A stretch of DNA of 64,000 nucleotides from Thiosymbion sp942492625 (GTDB taxonomy: Bacteria > Pseudomonadota > Gammaproteobacteria > Chromatiales > Chromatiaceae): NCBI GenBank assembly GCA_942492625.1, contig CALOFM010000050.1, forward strand, positions 1 through 64,000, given 5' to 3'. The notes beneath the pieces are model-generated. The model was not told where the DNA came from, did not search any database, and was given only the letters and a program-made list of their open reading frames with translations. Both the position numbers and the translations under genes were made by a program. Positions within the stretch are counted from its first letter, which is position 1, and each line of letters begins with the position of its first letter. Shown here in pieces: positions 55,371 through 63,054 of this stretch.

Positions 55371-56441
55371 ATGTCCACCGTTACGCCAGAGAAAATCGCC
55401 GAGCATCGGATACGGGTCCCCAAGCACCCGCAGTGGCCTGCCCTGTCCGACGGCGAGAAGGGCGAGTTGAAGGCGCGTATCGCCCGGCTGCTCGCGGAGC
55501 AGGACGCTATCCTCGTAGCCCACTACTACACCGACCGCGACCTGCAGGAACTGGCGGAGGAGACCGGCGGTTTCGTAGCTGATTCGCTGGAAATGGCCCG
55601 CTTCGGCAGCGAGAGCAAGGCGTCGACTCTGGTCGTGTGCGGTGTGCGTTTCATGGGCGAGACGGCCAAGATCATCAACCCGGAGAAACGGGTCCTGATG
55701 CCGGACCTCGCTGCCACCTGCTCCCTGGACGAGGGCTGCCCGGCGGACGAATTCTCCGCCTTCTGCGACCGCCACCCCGACCGCACGGTGGTCGTCTACG
55801 CCAACACCAGCGCCGAGGTCAAGGCACGCTCGGATTGGGTGGTGACCTCCAGCATCGCCCTGCCCGTCGCCAAGCATCTGCACGGCCAAGGGGAGAAGAT
55901 CCTGTGGGCCCCGGACAAGCACCTGGGGCACTACGTGGAGCGGGCAACCGGCGCCGACATGCTGCTGTGGCCGGGCTCCTGCGTCGTCCACGAGGAGTTC
56001 AAGGGGTTTGCCTTGGAGAGGCTTCACCGACTGCACCCGGACGCCGCGGTCCTGGTCCACCCGGAATCGCCGGACGAGGTGGTTGAACAAGCGGACGTGG
56101 TCGGCTCCACCACCCAGCTCATCAAGGCGGTAGCCGAGATGCCCAACCGAGAGTTCATCGTTGCCACCGACGAGGGGATTTTCTGGAAGATGCACCAGCT
56201 CGCGCCGGACAAGAAGCTGATCGCCGCCCCCACCGTAGGCGCTGGAGCGACCTGCGAGAGCTGCGCCCACTGCCCCTGGATGGCCATGAACGCGCTGCAA
56301 AACCTGGAGCGAGCCCTGCTCACCGGCGGCCACGAGGTACATATTGACCCGCAGGTTCGGGGTCAGGCATTGCGGCCTATCCAGCGAATGCTCGACTTCG
56401 CACGAGAGCACGGCATCGGCGGCAACAAAGACTCCGACTGA
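55371..56441 (+). CDS. nadA: Quinolinate synthase
   Basis: This 356-residue [4Fe-4S] enzyme condenses iminoaspartate with dihydroxyacetone phosphate to quinolinate in NAD synthesis. Family blocks are clear: AILVAHYYTDRDLQELAEETGG, VVCGVRFMGETAKIINPEK, the Cys segments ATCSLDEGC, and the late TCESCAHCPWMAMN cluster. The ATG at 55371 is placed where homology begins; the preceding frame overlaps the nrtR-like gene. Directly downstream of that regulator, so likely co-transcribed and repressed by it. Confidence 0.95.
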   Translation: MSTVTPEKIAEHRIRVPKHPQWPALSDGEKGELKARIARLLAEQDAILVAHYYTDRDLQELAEETGGFVADSLEMARFGSESKASTLVVCGVRFMGETAKIINPEKRVLMPDLAATCSLDEGCPADEFSAFCDRHPDRTVVVYANTSAEVKARSDWVVTSSIALPVAKHLHGQGEKILWAPDKHLGHYVERATGADMLLWPGSCVVHEEFKGFALERLHRLHPDAAVLVHPESPDEVVEQADVVGSTTQLIKAVAEMPNREFIVATDEGIFWKMHQLAPDKKLIAAPTVGAGATCESCAHCPWMAMNALQNLERALLTGGHEVHIDPQVRGQALRPIQRMLDFAREHGIGGNKDSD

Positions 56442-56784
56442 GCTGAGACGGCGATCGAAGCCTTTGCGAGTCGCCGAAGCCCCCCGCATGCACGGTCGAG
56501 CCGGGAGCGGGGGCGAGCCTGAAACATCTGTGCCCCCCGGCAGCGATCCAGTCCCGTTTCTCGCACGGCGGGTCGTTCGCGCATCCACGCCCGCGCCCAC
56601 CCGAAAACACGTCATTTCCCCACAAACACCGGCCATTCTTGGCAAAGCGCCCGCGATATCTTAAGATCCGGGCAGAAAATCAGAACGAGGATCACCCGAC
56701 GACAAGGTCAACCGGGTATTTCCGCGCCCCGTTTTGTTTCGGGTCCGGAAGCTAGACGCCAGCATTTGGAGGACTATCGAGACC
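56442..56784. other. Intergenic region nadA to cytochrome operon
   Basis: No gene is seen. The first part is GC-rich like coding DNA, but no frame holds up. It should contain the promoter of the cytochrome/ankyrin genes; no confident -35/-10 pair was found. Confidence 0.4.
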
Positions 56785-57354
56785 ATGTCCAACGGTTCTT
56801 CCCGTAAGAAAACTGTATTCTTCATTATCGTCGTGTTTCTGGTCGGCATGATCGCTGCCGGCCTGTTCAATATGGGCCTCGCGCACACGAACACGATGGA
56901 GTTCTGCACGTCCTGCCACACGATGCAGATACCGCAGAGAGAGCTTCAGGAGAACGTCCATTACAAGAACGCTTCAGGCGTGCAAGCCACCTGCGCCGAC
57001 TGCCACGTGCCTCAATCGTTTGTACCCAAGATGATCGCGAAGGTGATGGCCACCAAGGATCTCTACCACGAGATCATCGGGACGATCGATACGCCGGAAA
57101 AATACGAGGAACATCGTTGGGACATGGCGACCCGGGTATGGGCGAAAATGAAGGCGAACGATTCGCGCGAGTGCCGCTCCTGCCATGATTTCGCCAACAT
57201 GGACCTGACCGAGCAGGACCGCTCGGCCCGCAGCAAGCACGGTAATGCCCAGGACAAGGGCGAGACCTGCATCGATTGCCACAAGGGAGTCGCCCACGAA
57301 GAGCCGGACGAGCCGGACGACCTCGAGGAGAAAGAGGACTCCGACTCCGCATGA
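56785..57354 (+). CDS. NapC/NirT-type tetraheme cytochrome c
   Basis: A 189-residue membrane-anchored cytochrome has an N-terminal transmembrane anchor (residues 9-30) and a periplasmic domain with four heme-binding motifs: CTSCH at 41-45, CADCH at 70-74, CRSCH at 130-134 and CIDCH at 162-166. The MEFCTSCHTM start is characteristic of NapC/NirT quinol dehydrogenases, which pass electrons from the quinone pool to periplasmic enzymes. The acidic tail (EEPDEPDDLEEKEDSDSA) is unusual. The ATG at 56785 follows a GGAGG site. It overlaps the ankyrin gene (ATGA). Confidence 0.93.
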   Translation: MSNGSSRKKTVFFIIVVFLVGMIAAGLFNMGLAHTNTMEFCTSCHTMQIPQRELQENVHYKNASGVQATCADCHVPQSFVPKMIAKVMATKDLYHEIIGTIDTPEKYEEHRWDMATRVWAKMKANDSRECRSCHDFANMDLTEQDRSARSKHGNAQDKGETCIDCHKGVAHEEPDEPDDLEEKEDSDSA

Positions 57355-58337
57355 CCGTCACCCAGGAACAGACCGCACCGAGGCGTTGCCGCATGAGAGC
57401 CAGACACTTCTCCATACTGCTCGGCCTGCTCGCCATCCTGGCCGGCTCCATGGTTTGGGCCAAGGGTTCCGATTTGAACAAGGAGCTTCGGCTTGCCGCG
57501 TCCATCGGCGACACCGAAGCGGTAGCTAAGCTGCTGGACGCCGGCGCCGACGTGGACGCCGCCAACGAGTTCGACAAAACGGCCCTGATGATGGCCGTCG
57601 AGGGCGACAATCTGGACACCGTCGCCCTCCTGCTGGCCAGGGGCGCCAATGTCAACGCACGCACTGTCGCCAGCTGCACCGCCCTGACCTTCGCCGCCGA
57701 GAACGGGCACATCGGCATCACCGCACTGCTCATAGAGCGTGGCGCCAACGTTCACGACCGAACCCGCGCCGGGTGGGACGCATTGATGATCGCCGCGCGC
57801 TACGGCATCACGGAGATGGTCGAGCAGCTCCTGTACCGAGGCGCCGATCCGAAGGCCGCGGACAAGGACGGGCGCACCTCCATGATGCAGGCCGCTTCCA
57901 GGGGCCACGCAAAGACCGTCGAGCTGCTGGTTAATGCGCACGCCGACATGGAGGCAAGGGACAGGGAGGGGGCGACGGCGCTGATCATCGCCGCGGGTGA
58001 AGGGCATGCCGAGGTTGTGAACACGCTCATTCTCAACGGTGCGGATGTCAACGCCAGAGACAAGCTGGGCGCCACCGCCCTGATTTGGGCCACCGGTCAA
58101 GGCCGGCCGGAGGTCGACGAGCAGCTCCTCAAACAGGGGGCGGACCCGAATATCCAGGACAGTGACGGGATCACCGCCTTGATGGAGGCCGTAACGACCA
58201 AGAACAACAATCTCATTGGCATCCTTTTAGAGCACAATGCGGACCCGGCCTTGAAGGACAGTCAAGGCCGCACCGCCGCCGATATCGCAAAAAAACAAGG
58301 CAACGACGAAGCCGTCGAGTTGCTTGCGCAGCGCTGA
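57351..58337 (+). CDS. Exported ankyrin-repeat protein
   Basis: This 328-residue protein overlaps the tetraheme cytochrome stop (ATGA), so it is translationally coupled. A basic start and a hydrophobic segment (FSILLGLLAILAGSMVWA, about 18-35) form a signal peptide or anchor. Eight or nine ankyrin repeats follow, with consensus pieces such as GADVDAANEFDKTALMMA, GANVNARTVASCTALTFAA and GADVNARDKLGATALIWA. Ankyrin arrays are protein-binding scaffolds. Placed beside heme proteins and FccAB, it may hold periplasmic electron-transfer partners. Similar Ank-plus-cytochrome pairs are not something I can name. Confidence 0.85.
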   Translation: MTVTQEQTAPRRCRMRARHFSILLGLLAILAGSMVWAKGSDLNKELRLAASIGDTEAVAKLLDAGADVDAANEFDKTALMMAVEGDNLDTVALLLARGANVNARTVASCTALTFAAENGHIGITALLIERGANVHDRTRAGWDALMIAARYGITEMVEQLLYRGADPKAADKDGRTSMMQAASRGHAKTVELLVNAHADMEARDREGATALIIAAGEGHAEVVNTLILNGADVNARDKLGATALIWATGQGRPEVDEQLLKQGADPNIQDSDGITALMEAVTTKNNNLIGILLEHNADPALKDSQGRTAADIAKKQGNDEAVELLAQR

Positions 58338-58359
58338 GCGCCGCGCATTCTGATGCAAG

Positions 58360-58380
58360 GGGCACCGCCGGGCGGTGCCC
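58360..58380 (+). terminator. GC-rich hairpin between ankyrin gene and fccA
   Basis: GGGCACCGCC and GGCGGTGCCC are perfect 10-bp arms with a 1-base centre, followed by TTGCTATAAA. It lies just after the ankyrin stop and could be an intrinsic terminator or a stabiliser/attenuator ahead of fccAB. A weak T-run makes full termination uncertain. Confidence 0.55.
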
Positions 58381-58451
58381 TTGCTATAAAACGGAGACTG
58401 TGAGCTCCGTACCATAAGTTGGCAAGTTTGTTTTTAACCAGAGGAGGTAAC

Positions 58452-59084
58452 ATGGCCAATAAATCAACGAAACTGGCCTTGCTCGCCGGCGCGGCAGCGC
58501 TGGGTCTTTCTTCGGCGACGCTCGCGGCGGATGCCCCGGCACCTGCGCCGGAGCTTACGTCCGGTGCCAGCGCCCGCATGCTCTCCGAGACCTGCGCCGG
58601 CTGCCATGGCACCGACGGCGCGAGCGGAGGACCCGCAATCCCGACCATCGCCAGCATGAACGGCGAGTACTTCGTCGAGCTGATGCAGGGGTACAAGAAC
58701 GACGAGGTCTACGGGACCATCATGAACCGCATCGCCAAGGGCTACACCGAAGAGGAAATCGCCCTCATGGCAACCTTCTTCGCAGGCAAGAAGTTCGTAC
58801 CCGCGAAGCAGGAGGTGGACGAGGGCTTGGCCAAGACCGGCCTGAAGCTGCACGACAAGTACTGCGAGAAGTGCCACTCCGAGGGCGGCAAGATCGTGGA
58901 AGACGAGGAATACTACATCCTCGCCGGACAGTGGACGCCCTACCTGAAGAACGCCATGGCGGACTTCATGGAGGAACGCCGCGAAATGCCCAAGAAGATG
59001 AAGAAAAAGCTCGACAAGATGATCGAGAAAGAGGGCGACGCGGGCCTCGTAGCGCTCTACGCCTACTACGCCAGCGAGCAATAA
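58452..59084 (+). CDS. fccA: Sulfide dehydrogenase diheme cytochrome subunit
   Basis: A 210-residue periplasmic diheme cytochrome c starts at an ATG at 58452 with a very strong GAGGAGGTAAC site. The signal peptide ends at about residue 26 (SATLAAD). Heme motifs are CAGCH at 48-52 and CEKCH at 138-142; the duplicated class I cytochrome fold is typical of FccA. It accepts electrons from the FccB flavoprotein during sulfide oxidation. It is 19 bp upstream of fccB, the usual pairing. Intact. Confidence 0.93.
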   Translation: MANKSTKLALLAGAAALGLSSATLAADAPAPAPELTSGASARMLSETCAGCHGTDGASGGPAIPTIASMNGEYFVELMQGYKNDEVYGTIMNRIAKGYTEEEIALMATFFAGKKFVPAKQEVDEGLAKTGLKLHDKYCEKCHSEGGKIVEDEEYYILAGQWTPYLKNAMADFMEERREMPKKMKKKLDKMIEKEGDAGLVALYAYYASEQ

Positions 59085-59103
59085 GGATCGAGGAGTAACA
59101 ACT

Positions 59104-60396
59104 ATGAAGATCAATCGTCGAGATTTTGTGAAGGCCGCCGGTGCGGCAACCGCCGTCGGCCTGGCCGGCATGCCCCACATCGCCCGCGCGGATGCCAAGA
59201 AAGTGGTGGTCGTCGGCGGCGGTACCGCCGGAGGCACCGCAGCGAAATACCTCAAACGCCTGGACTCGTCTATCGACGTCACCATCGTCGAGCCCAACGA
59301 TGCCTATTACACCTGCTACTTCAGCAACGAGGTAATCGGCGGAGAGCGCGACCTCGATTCCATCAAGATCGGATACGACGGCCTGAAGGCCCACGGCATC
59401 AAGTTCGTCAAGGACAGTGCCGCCGGTATCGACGGCGAGAAAAAGGTGGTCAAGACCGCCGGTGGCGAGGAGGTCGCGTTCGACCGCTGCATCGTCGCGC
59501 CCGGCGTCGAGCTGATGTACGACAAGGTCGAAGGCTACAGCGAGGAGGCCGCAAAGAGCATACCGCACGCCTGGAAGGCCGGCGAGCAAACCGCCATCTT
59601 GCGTAAGCAACTGGAAGAGATGAAAGACGGTGGAACCGTCGTCATAGCCGCGCCGCCGAATCCCTTCCGTTGCCCACCCGGCCCTTACGAGCGTGCGAGC
59701 CTGATCGCCCATTACTTGCAGCAGCACAAGCCCAAGTCCAAGGTGATCATTCTCGATGCCAAGCAGAAATTCTCGAAGCAGGGCCTGTTTACCCAGGCTT
59801 GGGAGAAGTTCTACGGATACGGCACCGACAACAGCATCATCGAGTGGCGCCCGGCTCCCGACGGCAAAGTGGTCAGCGTCGATCCGGGCAGCCGGAAGAT
59901 GGCGATAGGAGAACTGGAGGAGGAGATGGCGGCGGACGTGCTCAACATCATCCCGCCCCAACGCGCCGGCGCGATCGCCCAGGCATCGAGCCTGGCAGAC
60001 GACAGCGGCTGGTGCCCGGTGGATCAGAAGACCTTCGAGTCGAGCCTTGTGCCAGGCGTGCACGTGATCGGCGACGCCTGCGTGGCGGGTGCGATGCCCA
60101 AGTCCGGCTATGCCGCCAACAGCCAGGGCAAGGTCTGCGCCGCCGCCGTGGTAGCGATGCTGAACGAAGGCGAGGTGGGAACACCCTCCTACGTCAACAC
60201 CTGCTACTCGATCCCATCGCCCGGCTATGGCATCTCGGTTGCCGCAGTGTACAAGCTGGGCGCCGACGGAAAGATTGCCAGCGTTCCAGGATCCGGCGGC
60301 GTGACGCCGATGGATGCGTCCGAGGAAGCCCATAGGCGCGAAACCGAGTACGCCTACAGCTGGTACAAAAACATCGTGGACGATACCTTCATGTAA
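59104..60396 (+). CDS. fccB: Sulfide dehydrogenase flavoprotein subunit
   Basis: A 430-residue Tat-exported flavoprotein (twin-arginine NRRDFVK at 4-10) oxidises sulfide and passes electrons to FccA. The Rossmann motif VVVVGGGTAGGTAA binds FAD. If the mature chain starts at Asp30, the Cys in DAYYTCYFSNE is residue 42, the known covalent FAD cysteine. The Cys in NPFRCPPGPYERA is residue 161, one of the two redox cysteines; the other is in the late NTCYSIPS. All the residues needed are therefore present. Terminator after the gene. Confidence 0.96.
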   Translation: MKINRRDFVKAAGAATAVGLAGMPHIARADAKKVVVVGGGTAGGTAAKYLKRLDSSIDVTIVEPNDAYYTCYFSNEVIGGERDLDSIKIGYDGLKAHGIKFVKDSAAGIDGEKKVVKTAGGEEVAFDRCIVAPGVELMYDKVEGYSEEAAKSIPHAWKAGEQTAILRKQLEEMKDGGTVVIAAPPNPFRCPPGPYERASLIAHYLQQHKPKSKVIILDAKQKFSKQGLFTQAWEKFYGYGTDNSIIEWRPAPDGKVVSVDPGSRKMAIGELEEEMAADVLNIIPPQRAGAIAQASSLADDSGWCPVDQKTFESSLVPGVHVIGDACVAGAMPKSGYAANSQGKVCAAAVVAMLNEGEVGTPSYVNTCYSIPSPGYGISVAAVYKLGADGKIASVPGSGGVTPMDASEEAHRRETEYAYSWYKNIVDDTFM

Positions 60397-60444
60397 CAAC
60401 TAGCAAAGAAGCGCGCTTGCGGAGCGCGCCATTCCGACTCTTCT

Positions 60445-60465
60445 GGGGCCTTCGGGCCCCTTTTT
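60445..60465 (+). terminator. Strong intrinsic terminator after fccB
   Basis: GGGGCC-TTCG-GGCCCC followed immediately by TTTTT, a textbook rho-independent terminator, 48 bp after the fccB stop. It closes the cytochrome-sulfide dehydrogenase operon. Confidence 0.88.
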
Positions 60466-60659
60466 GATGGAAGCTCGCAGCATAGGCTCACACCTTCCGC
60501 GGCCAGGTCGCGACATCGACTTACATAAAATAATATGATATTTATAAATTTAATATTATTTTACGTTATGACTTGCTCTGCGATACTAAGCGTAGCAAGC
60601 ACTTCTCCGACCCTATTCGAGCAGTTCATTTGAGGTATGCCGCTAACCGAAACCAGACC

Positions 60660-61091
60660 ATGACCATGACCACGAAAACGATGATCGGTGCAATCGCTCT
60701 CGCCTTTGCAAGCTCACCAAACCTGTTTGCTTCAACCGAGATGGGCGTTCTGGAGTCTGCGAGAGAGGAAATCACGAAAGAAACGATCTTGGACCTTAGG
60801 GATTATCCTCACTATCGGTACCTGCCCTCGGACCACTTCGGCCTATTCGCGCGCTGTGTAACCGAAAAACGGATTCAGATGGCGAAGACGATCGATTGCA
60901 CCTGGTTAAGAAAATCTTCTTCGGTTACGCCCGAGCCTCTGGAACATCTTCTCCGATGCCTGGCACGTGGCGGGTTTGACGAGGCCCAAAGAGAGCGTCA
61001 TCGGGAGTTTTGCGCTTTTCTTATGCGGGAACATTTCAGGGATCTCGAATCGAGGCATCCCGGGGCTCACTCGCCCGGTGGTCGGTCGTAG
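60660..61091 (+). CDS. Exported hypothetical protein
   Basis: A 143-residue protein starts at an ATG at 60660 or 60666. A signal peptide is plausible (KTMIGAIALAFASSPNLFAS). The mature part is helical with several Cys (FARCVTEKRIQMAKTIDC, LLRCLARGGFDEAQRER) and no recognised domain. The preceding region has an AT-rich patch (60520-60560) with palindromic TAAAATAATATGATATTTATAA character that could serve as its promoter. It is convergent with the next small exported protein. Confidence 0.5.
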   Translation: MTMTTKTMIGAIALAFASSPNLFASTEMGVLESAREEITKETILDLRDYPHYRYLPSDHFGLFARCVTEKRIQMAKTIDCTWLRKSSSVTPEPLEHLLRCLARGGFDEAQRERHREFCAFLMREHFRDLESRHPGAHSPGGRS

Positions 61092-61105
61092 AGCATCGCC
61101 CGACT

Positions 61106-61624
61106 TCATAGATGAATTCCTTCCGTCTCCTTCGTTTCCTGCCGCCGCGCACCGCCGGCGGCTTCTGGTGTTTGCGGACTATCCACCGGGGACCAATAGT
61201 CTTTCGGCGAATCGAACCGGGCAGCGAAGTTGAGCAAGTCCGATCTCAGGCTCCGACATTTCTCGACGAGCGAGGCAATCTCGATGCTCGTCTCGTCGTC
61301 GGCCTTCAGCGTCTCGCGTATTCTTGGAAAGAGAATATCCTGACCTTTCGCGTGCTTGGCCAAAATAAGCGACTTTGCGCTCCGTTCATCTAGCGTATGC
61401 TCCGCAACGAGAAGATGAACCGCCGAGTTCAGGAATGCGTTTTCGACAATCTCCCACTGTTCCTGGTCAAACGACCGCCAGCGATCCGACAAAACCTCGC
61501 TCTGTATCGCACCTTTGCACACCCCCGCCTTTAGGGCCAATTCACCAGCCACCATGATCGATTCCGTAGCGACTGCGGCGGAGCAAGACACAACAAGTGT
61601 CAGAGCGATCAAGCTTCTCTTCAT
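61106..61624 (-). CDS. Exported hypothetical protein
   Basis: A 172-residue protein starts at an ATG at 61624. The signal peptide reads RSLIALTLVVSCSAAVATE. The mature part is mostly helical (SFDQEQWEIVENAFLNSAVHLL, then LKADDETSIEIASLVEKCRSLRSDLL) with two Cys and a polar tail. No family is recognised. The frame opens upstream to 61756 without meaningful sequence. It is 15 bp from the convergent gene's end. Confidence 0.5.
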   Translation of the reverse strand: MKRSLIALTLVVSCSAAVATESIMVAGELALKAGVCKGAIQSEVLSDRWRSFDQEQWEIVENAFLNSAVHLLVAEHTLDERSAKSLILAKHAKGQDILFPRIRETLKADDETSIEIASLVEKCRSLRSDLLNFAARFDSPKDYWSPVDSPQTPEAAGGARRQETKETEGIHL

Positions 61625-61947
61625 AGTGCCGTTTCCCGGTGCGCTTTTCCCGCACGCCTCTTGTGGGCTTTGGATGCGCGCGATTGCGAAGTGCAAACAG
61701 TCTAACCGCGACAGGCTCGGCCTTACTTGACCTAATCCGCAAACTTGTTGACCCAATACGACAAGCCGTGCCTATTTGGGAAGAGTCGAAGAGATCAGAG
61801 TCTATTGAGGGAACTGCCCTGCCGGCTCCGCGATCAATACGCTAGCACTCCGTCAGGGAGATGGGGGGAGTTAGGGGATGGTATCTTGAATAGAAAGTAC
61901 GATCGAGGGCGCGTGGCGAGGCGCTCGCCCGAAATCTCACGAATGCC
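61625..61947. other. Intergenic stretch
   Basis: No supported gene. It separates the exported hypothetical from the rhodanese gene. Open frames over it are short and cross-frame with neighbours. It must carry the promoter of the minus-strand hypothetical gene. Confidence 0.35.
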
Positions 61948-62631
61948 TTACTCCTCGGGCTTGGCTGTTGTAAGGCCCAGCTGTTCCCAGGCCTGAATAC
62001 CGCCGCGGTACCACTTCAGCTTGTGAGGCGGATAGCCGAAATTCAGCAGGGATTTTATGTTGGTCGGCGATTGGCCGCACCAGGCGCCGTTGCAAAACAT
62101 AACCAGGGTCTTGGCGTTGCTGAAGTTCCACACACCATCGGCACGAATCACCCCCATGTCCAGCTCCATGATTTCGGCAATCGCTGCAGCCGATGTATGA
62201 CCCGGATCCAAACGCGTGTATGGAATATTGACTGTCCCCGGGATGGTTCCACGGGCAGTCCACTCGGCGGACCGTGAATCGATGACCAAGACGCTGTCGT
62301 CGCCGCGTGCCGCTCGACGGAGAAAAGCGAGCAACTCGAGCTCGCCGATGGTCTCCACGCCAGGTGCAACGGTCATGGGCTGCACACAGAACGGAGGACA
62401 GTCGCGGGACGTCTTCTCGTACGGCGGCTCGATCGCGTGCCCAGGATCCTGGTGTCGCATGACCAGGACTTCATCGGAACCGTGTCGTGTTACGACATAG
62501 GGCAGTTCCTCGGTAATCTTCACCCGCAGTTGGTCGAGGTCGAAGATATCGTCACTCGTATCGGCCGCCACGACCGCAGTCGCTGCCAGAAACGAACCGG
62601 CGAGGAGAACGAGGCGATCGGCAACCCCCAT
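61948..62631 (-). CDS. Exported rhodanese-domain protein
   Basis: A 227-residue protein starts at an ATG at 62631. The signal peptide (1-23, ...AATAVVAAD) precedes a rhodanese domain at about 90-220, with VLVIDSRSAEWTARGTIPGTVNIP and the catalytic loop FCNGAWCGQSP with Cys. WYRGGIQAWEQLGL closes the fold. The N-terminal region up to about 90 includes a Cys pair (CPPFC). It is the second periplasmic rhodanese of the window, 90 bp upstream of the terminus of a small cytochrome gene; sulfur handling is likely. Confidence 0.85.
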   Translation of the reverse strand: MGVADRLVLLAGSFLAATAVVAADTSDDIFDLDQLRVKITEELPYVVTRHGSDEVLVMRHQDPGHAIEPPYEKTSRDCPPFCVQPMTVAPGVETIGELELLAFLRRAARGDDSVLVIDSRSAEWTARGTIPGTVNIPYTRLDPGHTSAAAIAEIMELDMGVIRADGVWNFSNAKTLVMFCNGAWCGQSPTNIKSLLNFGYPPHKLKWYRGGIQAWEQLGLTTAKPEE

Positions 62632-62721
62632 GGCGTCAGGAGACCTCGCGAGGTTTTCTTTCAAATCGCTCGATACTTCCGAGCGACTTCGCCACCGGCA
62701 TCTACCAGCGAGACTCGGTGA

Positions 62722-63024
62722 CTACCAGCGCGAGGCAAGCCATTCGGCGATGACCTCGAGCTCTTCGTCCGTCACGTTCGATACAGAGGCCCGCATGGCC
62801 GCTGAAAGCCCATTGGTGCGCCTGCCGTCGCGGATATCCTGCATCTGCCGCACCAAATACTTGACGGGCTGCCCCGCGATGACCGGGTATTCCTGGGTAA
62901 CCGGGTGAGTGCCGTCCTCGCCGTGACACGTGTGGCAGATCTTCTCTCTGTAAAGATCGGCTCCCTGATCGGCACAAGCGCCGGCCGCACAGATAAACAG
63001 CAGTGGCCCCGCCACGCCTCTCAT
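62722..63024 (-). CDS. Small monoheme cytochrome c
   Basis: A 100-residue class I cytochrome c starts at an ATG at 63024 whose signal peptide ends ...CAAGACA. The heme motif is CHTCH at 30-34. Conserved PVIAGQPVKYLVRQMQDI and the heme-ligand Met region (LSAAMRASVSNVTDEE) follow. It resembles the small cytochromes that serve as FccAB or sulfide-oxidation acceptors. The frame extends to a TTG at 63042 without gain. It is co-directional with the rhodanese and formylglycine-enzyme-like genes. Confidence 0.9.
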   Translation of the reverse strand: MRGVAGPLLFICAAGACADQGADLYREKICHTCHGEDGTHPVTQEYPVIAGQPVKYLVRQMQDIRDGRRTNGLSAAMRASVSNVTDEELEVIAEWLASRW

Positions 63025-63054
63025 GCTGGCACATGGATTCAACTCACACCTCCC

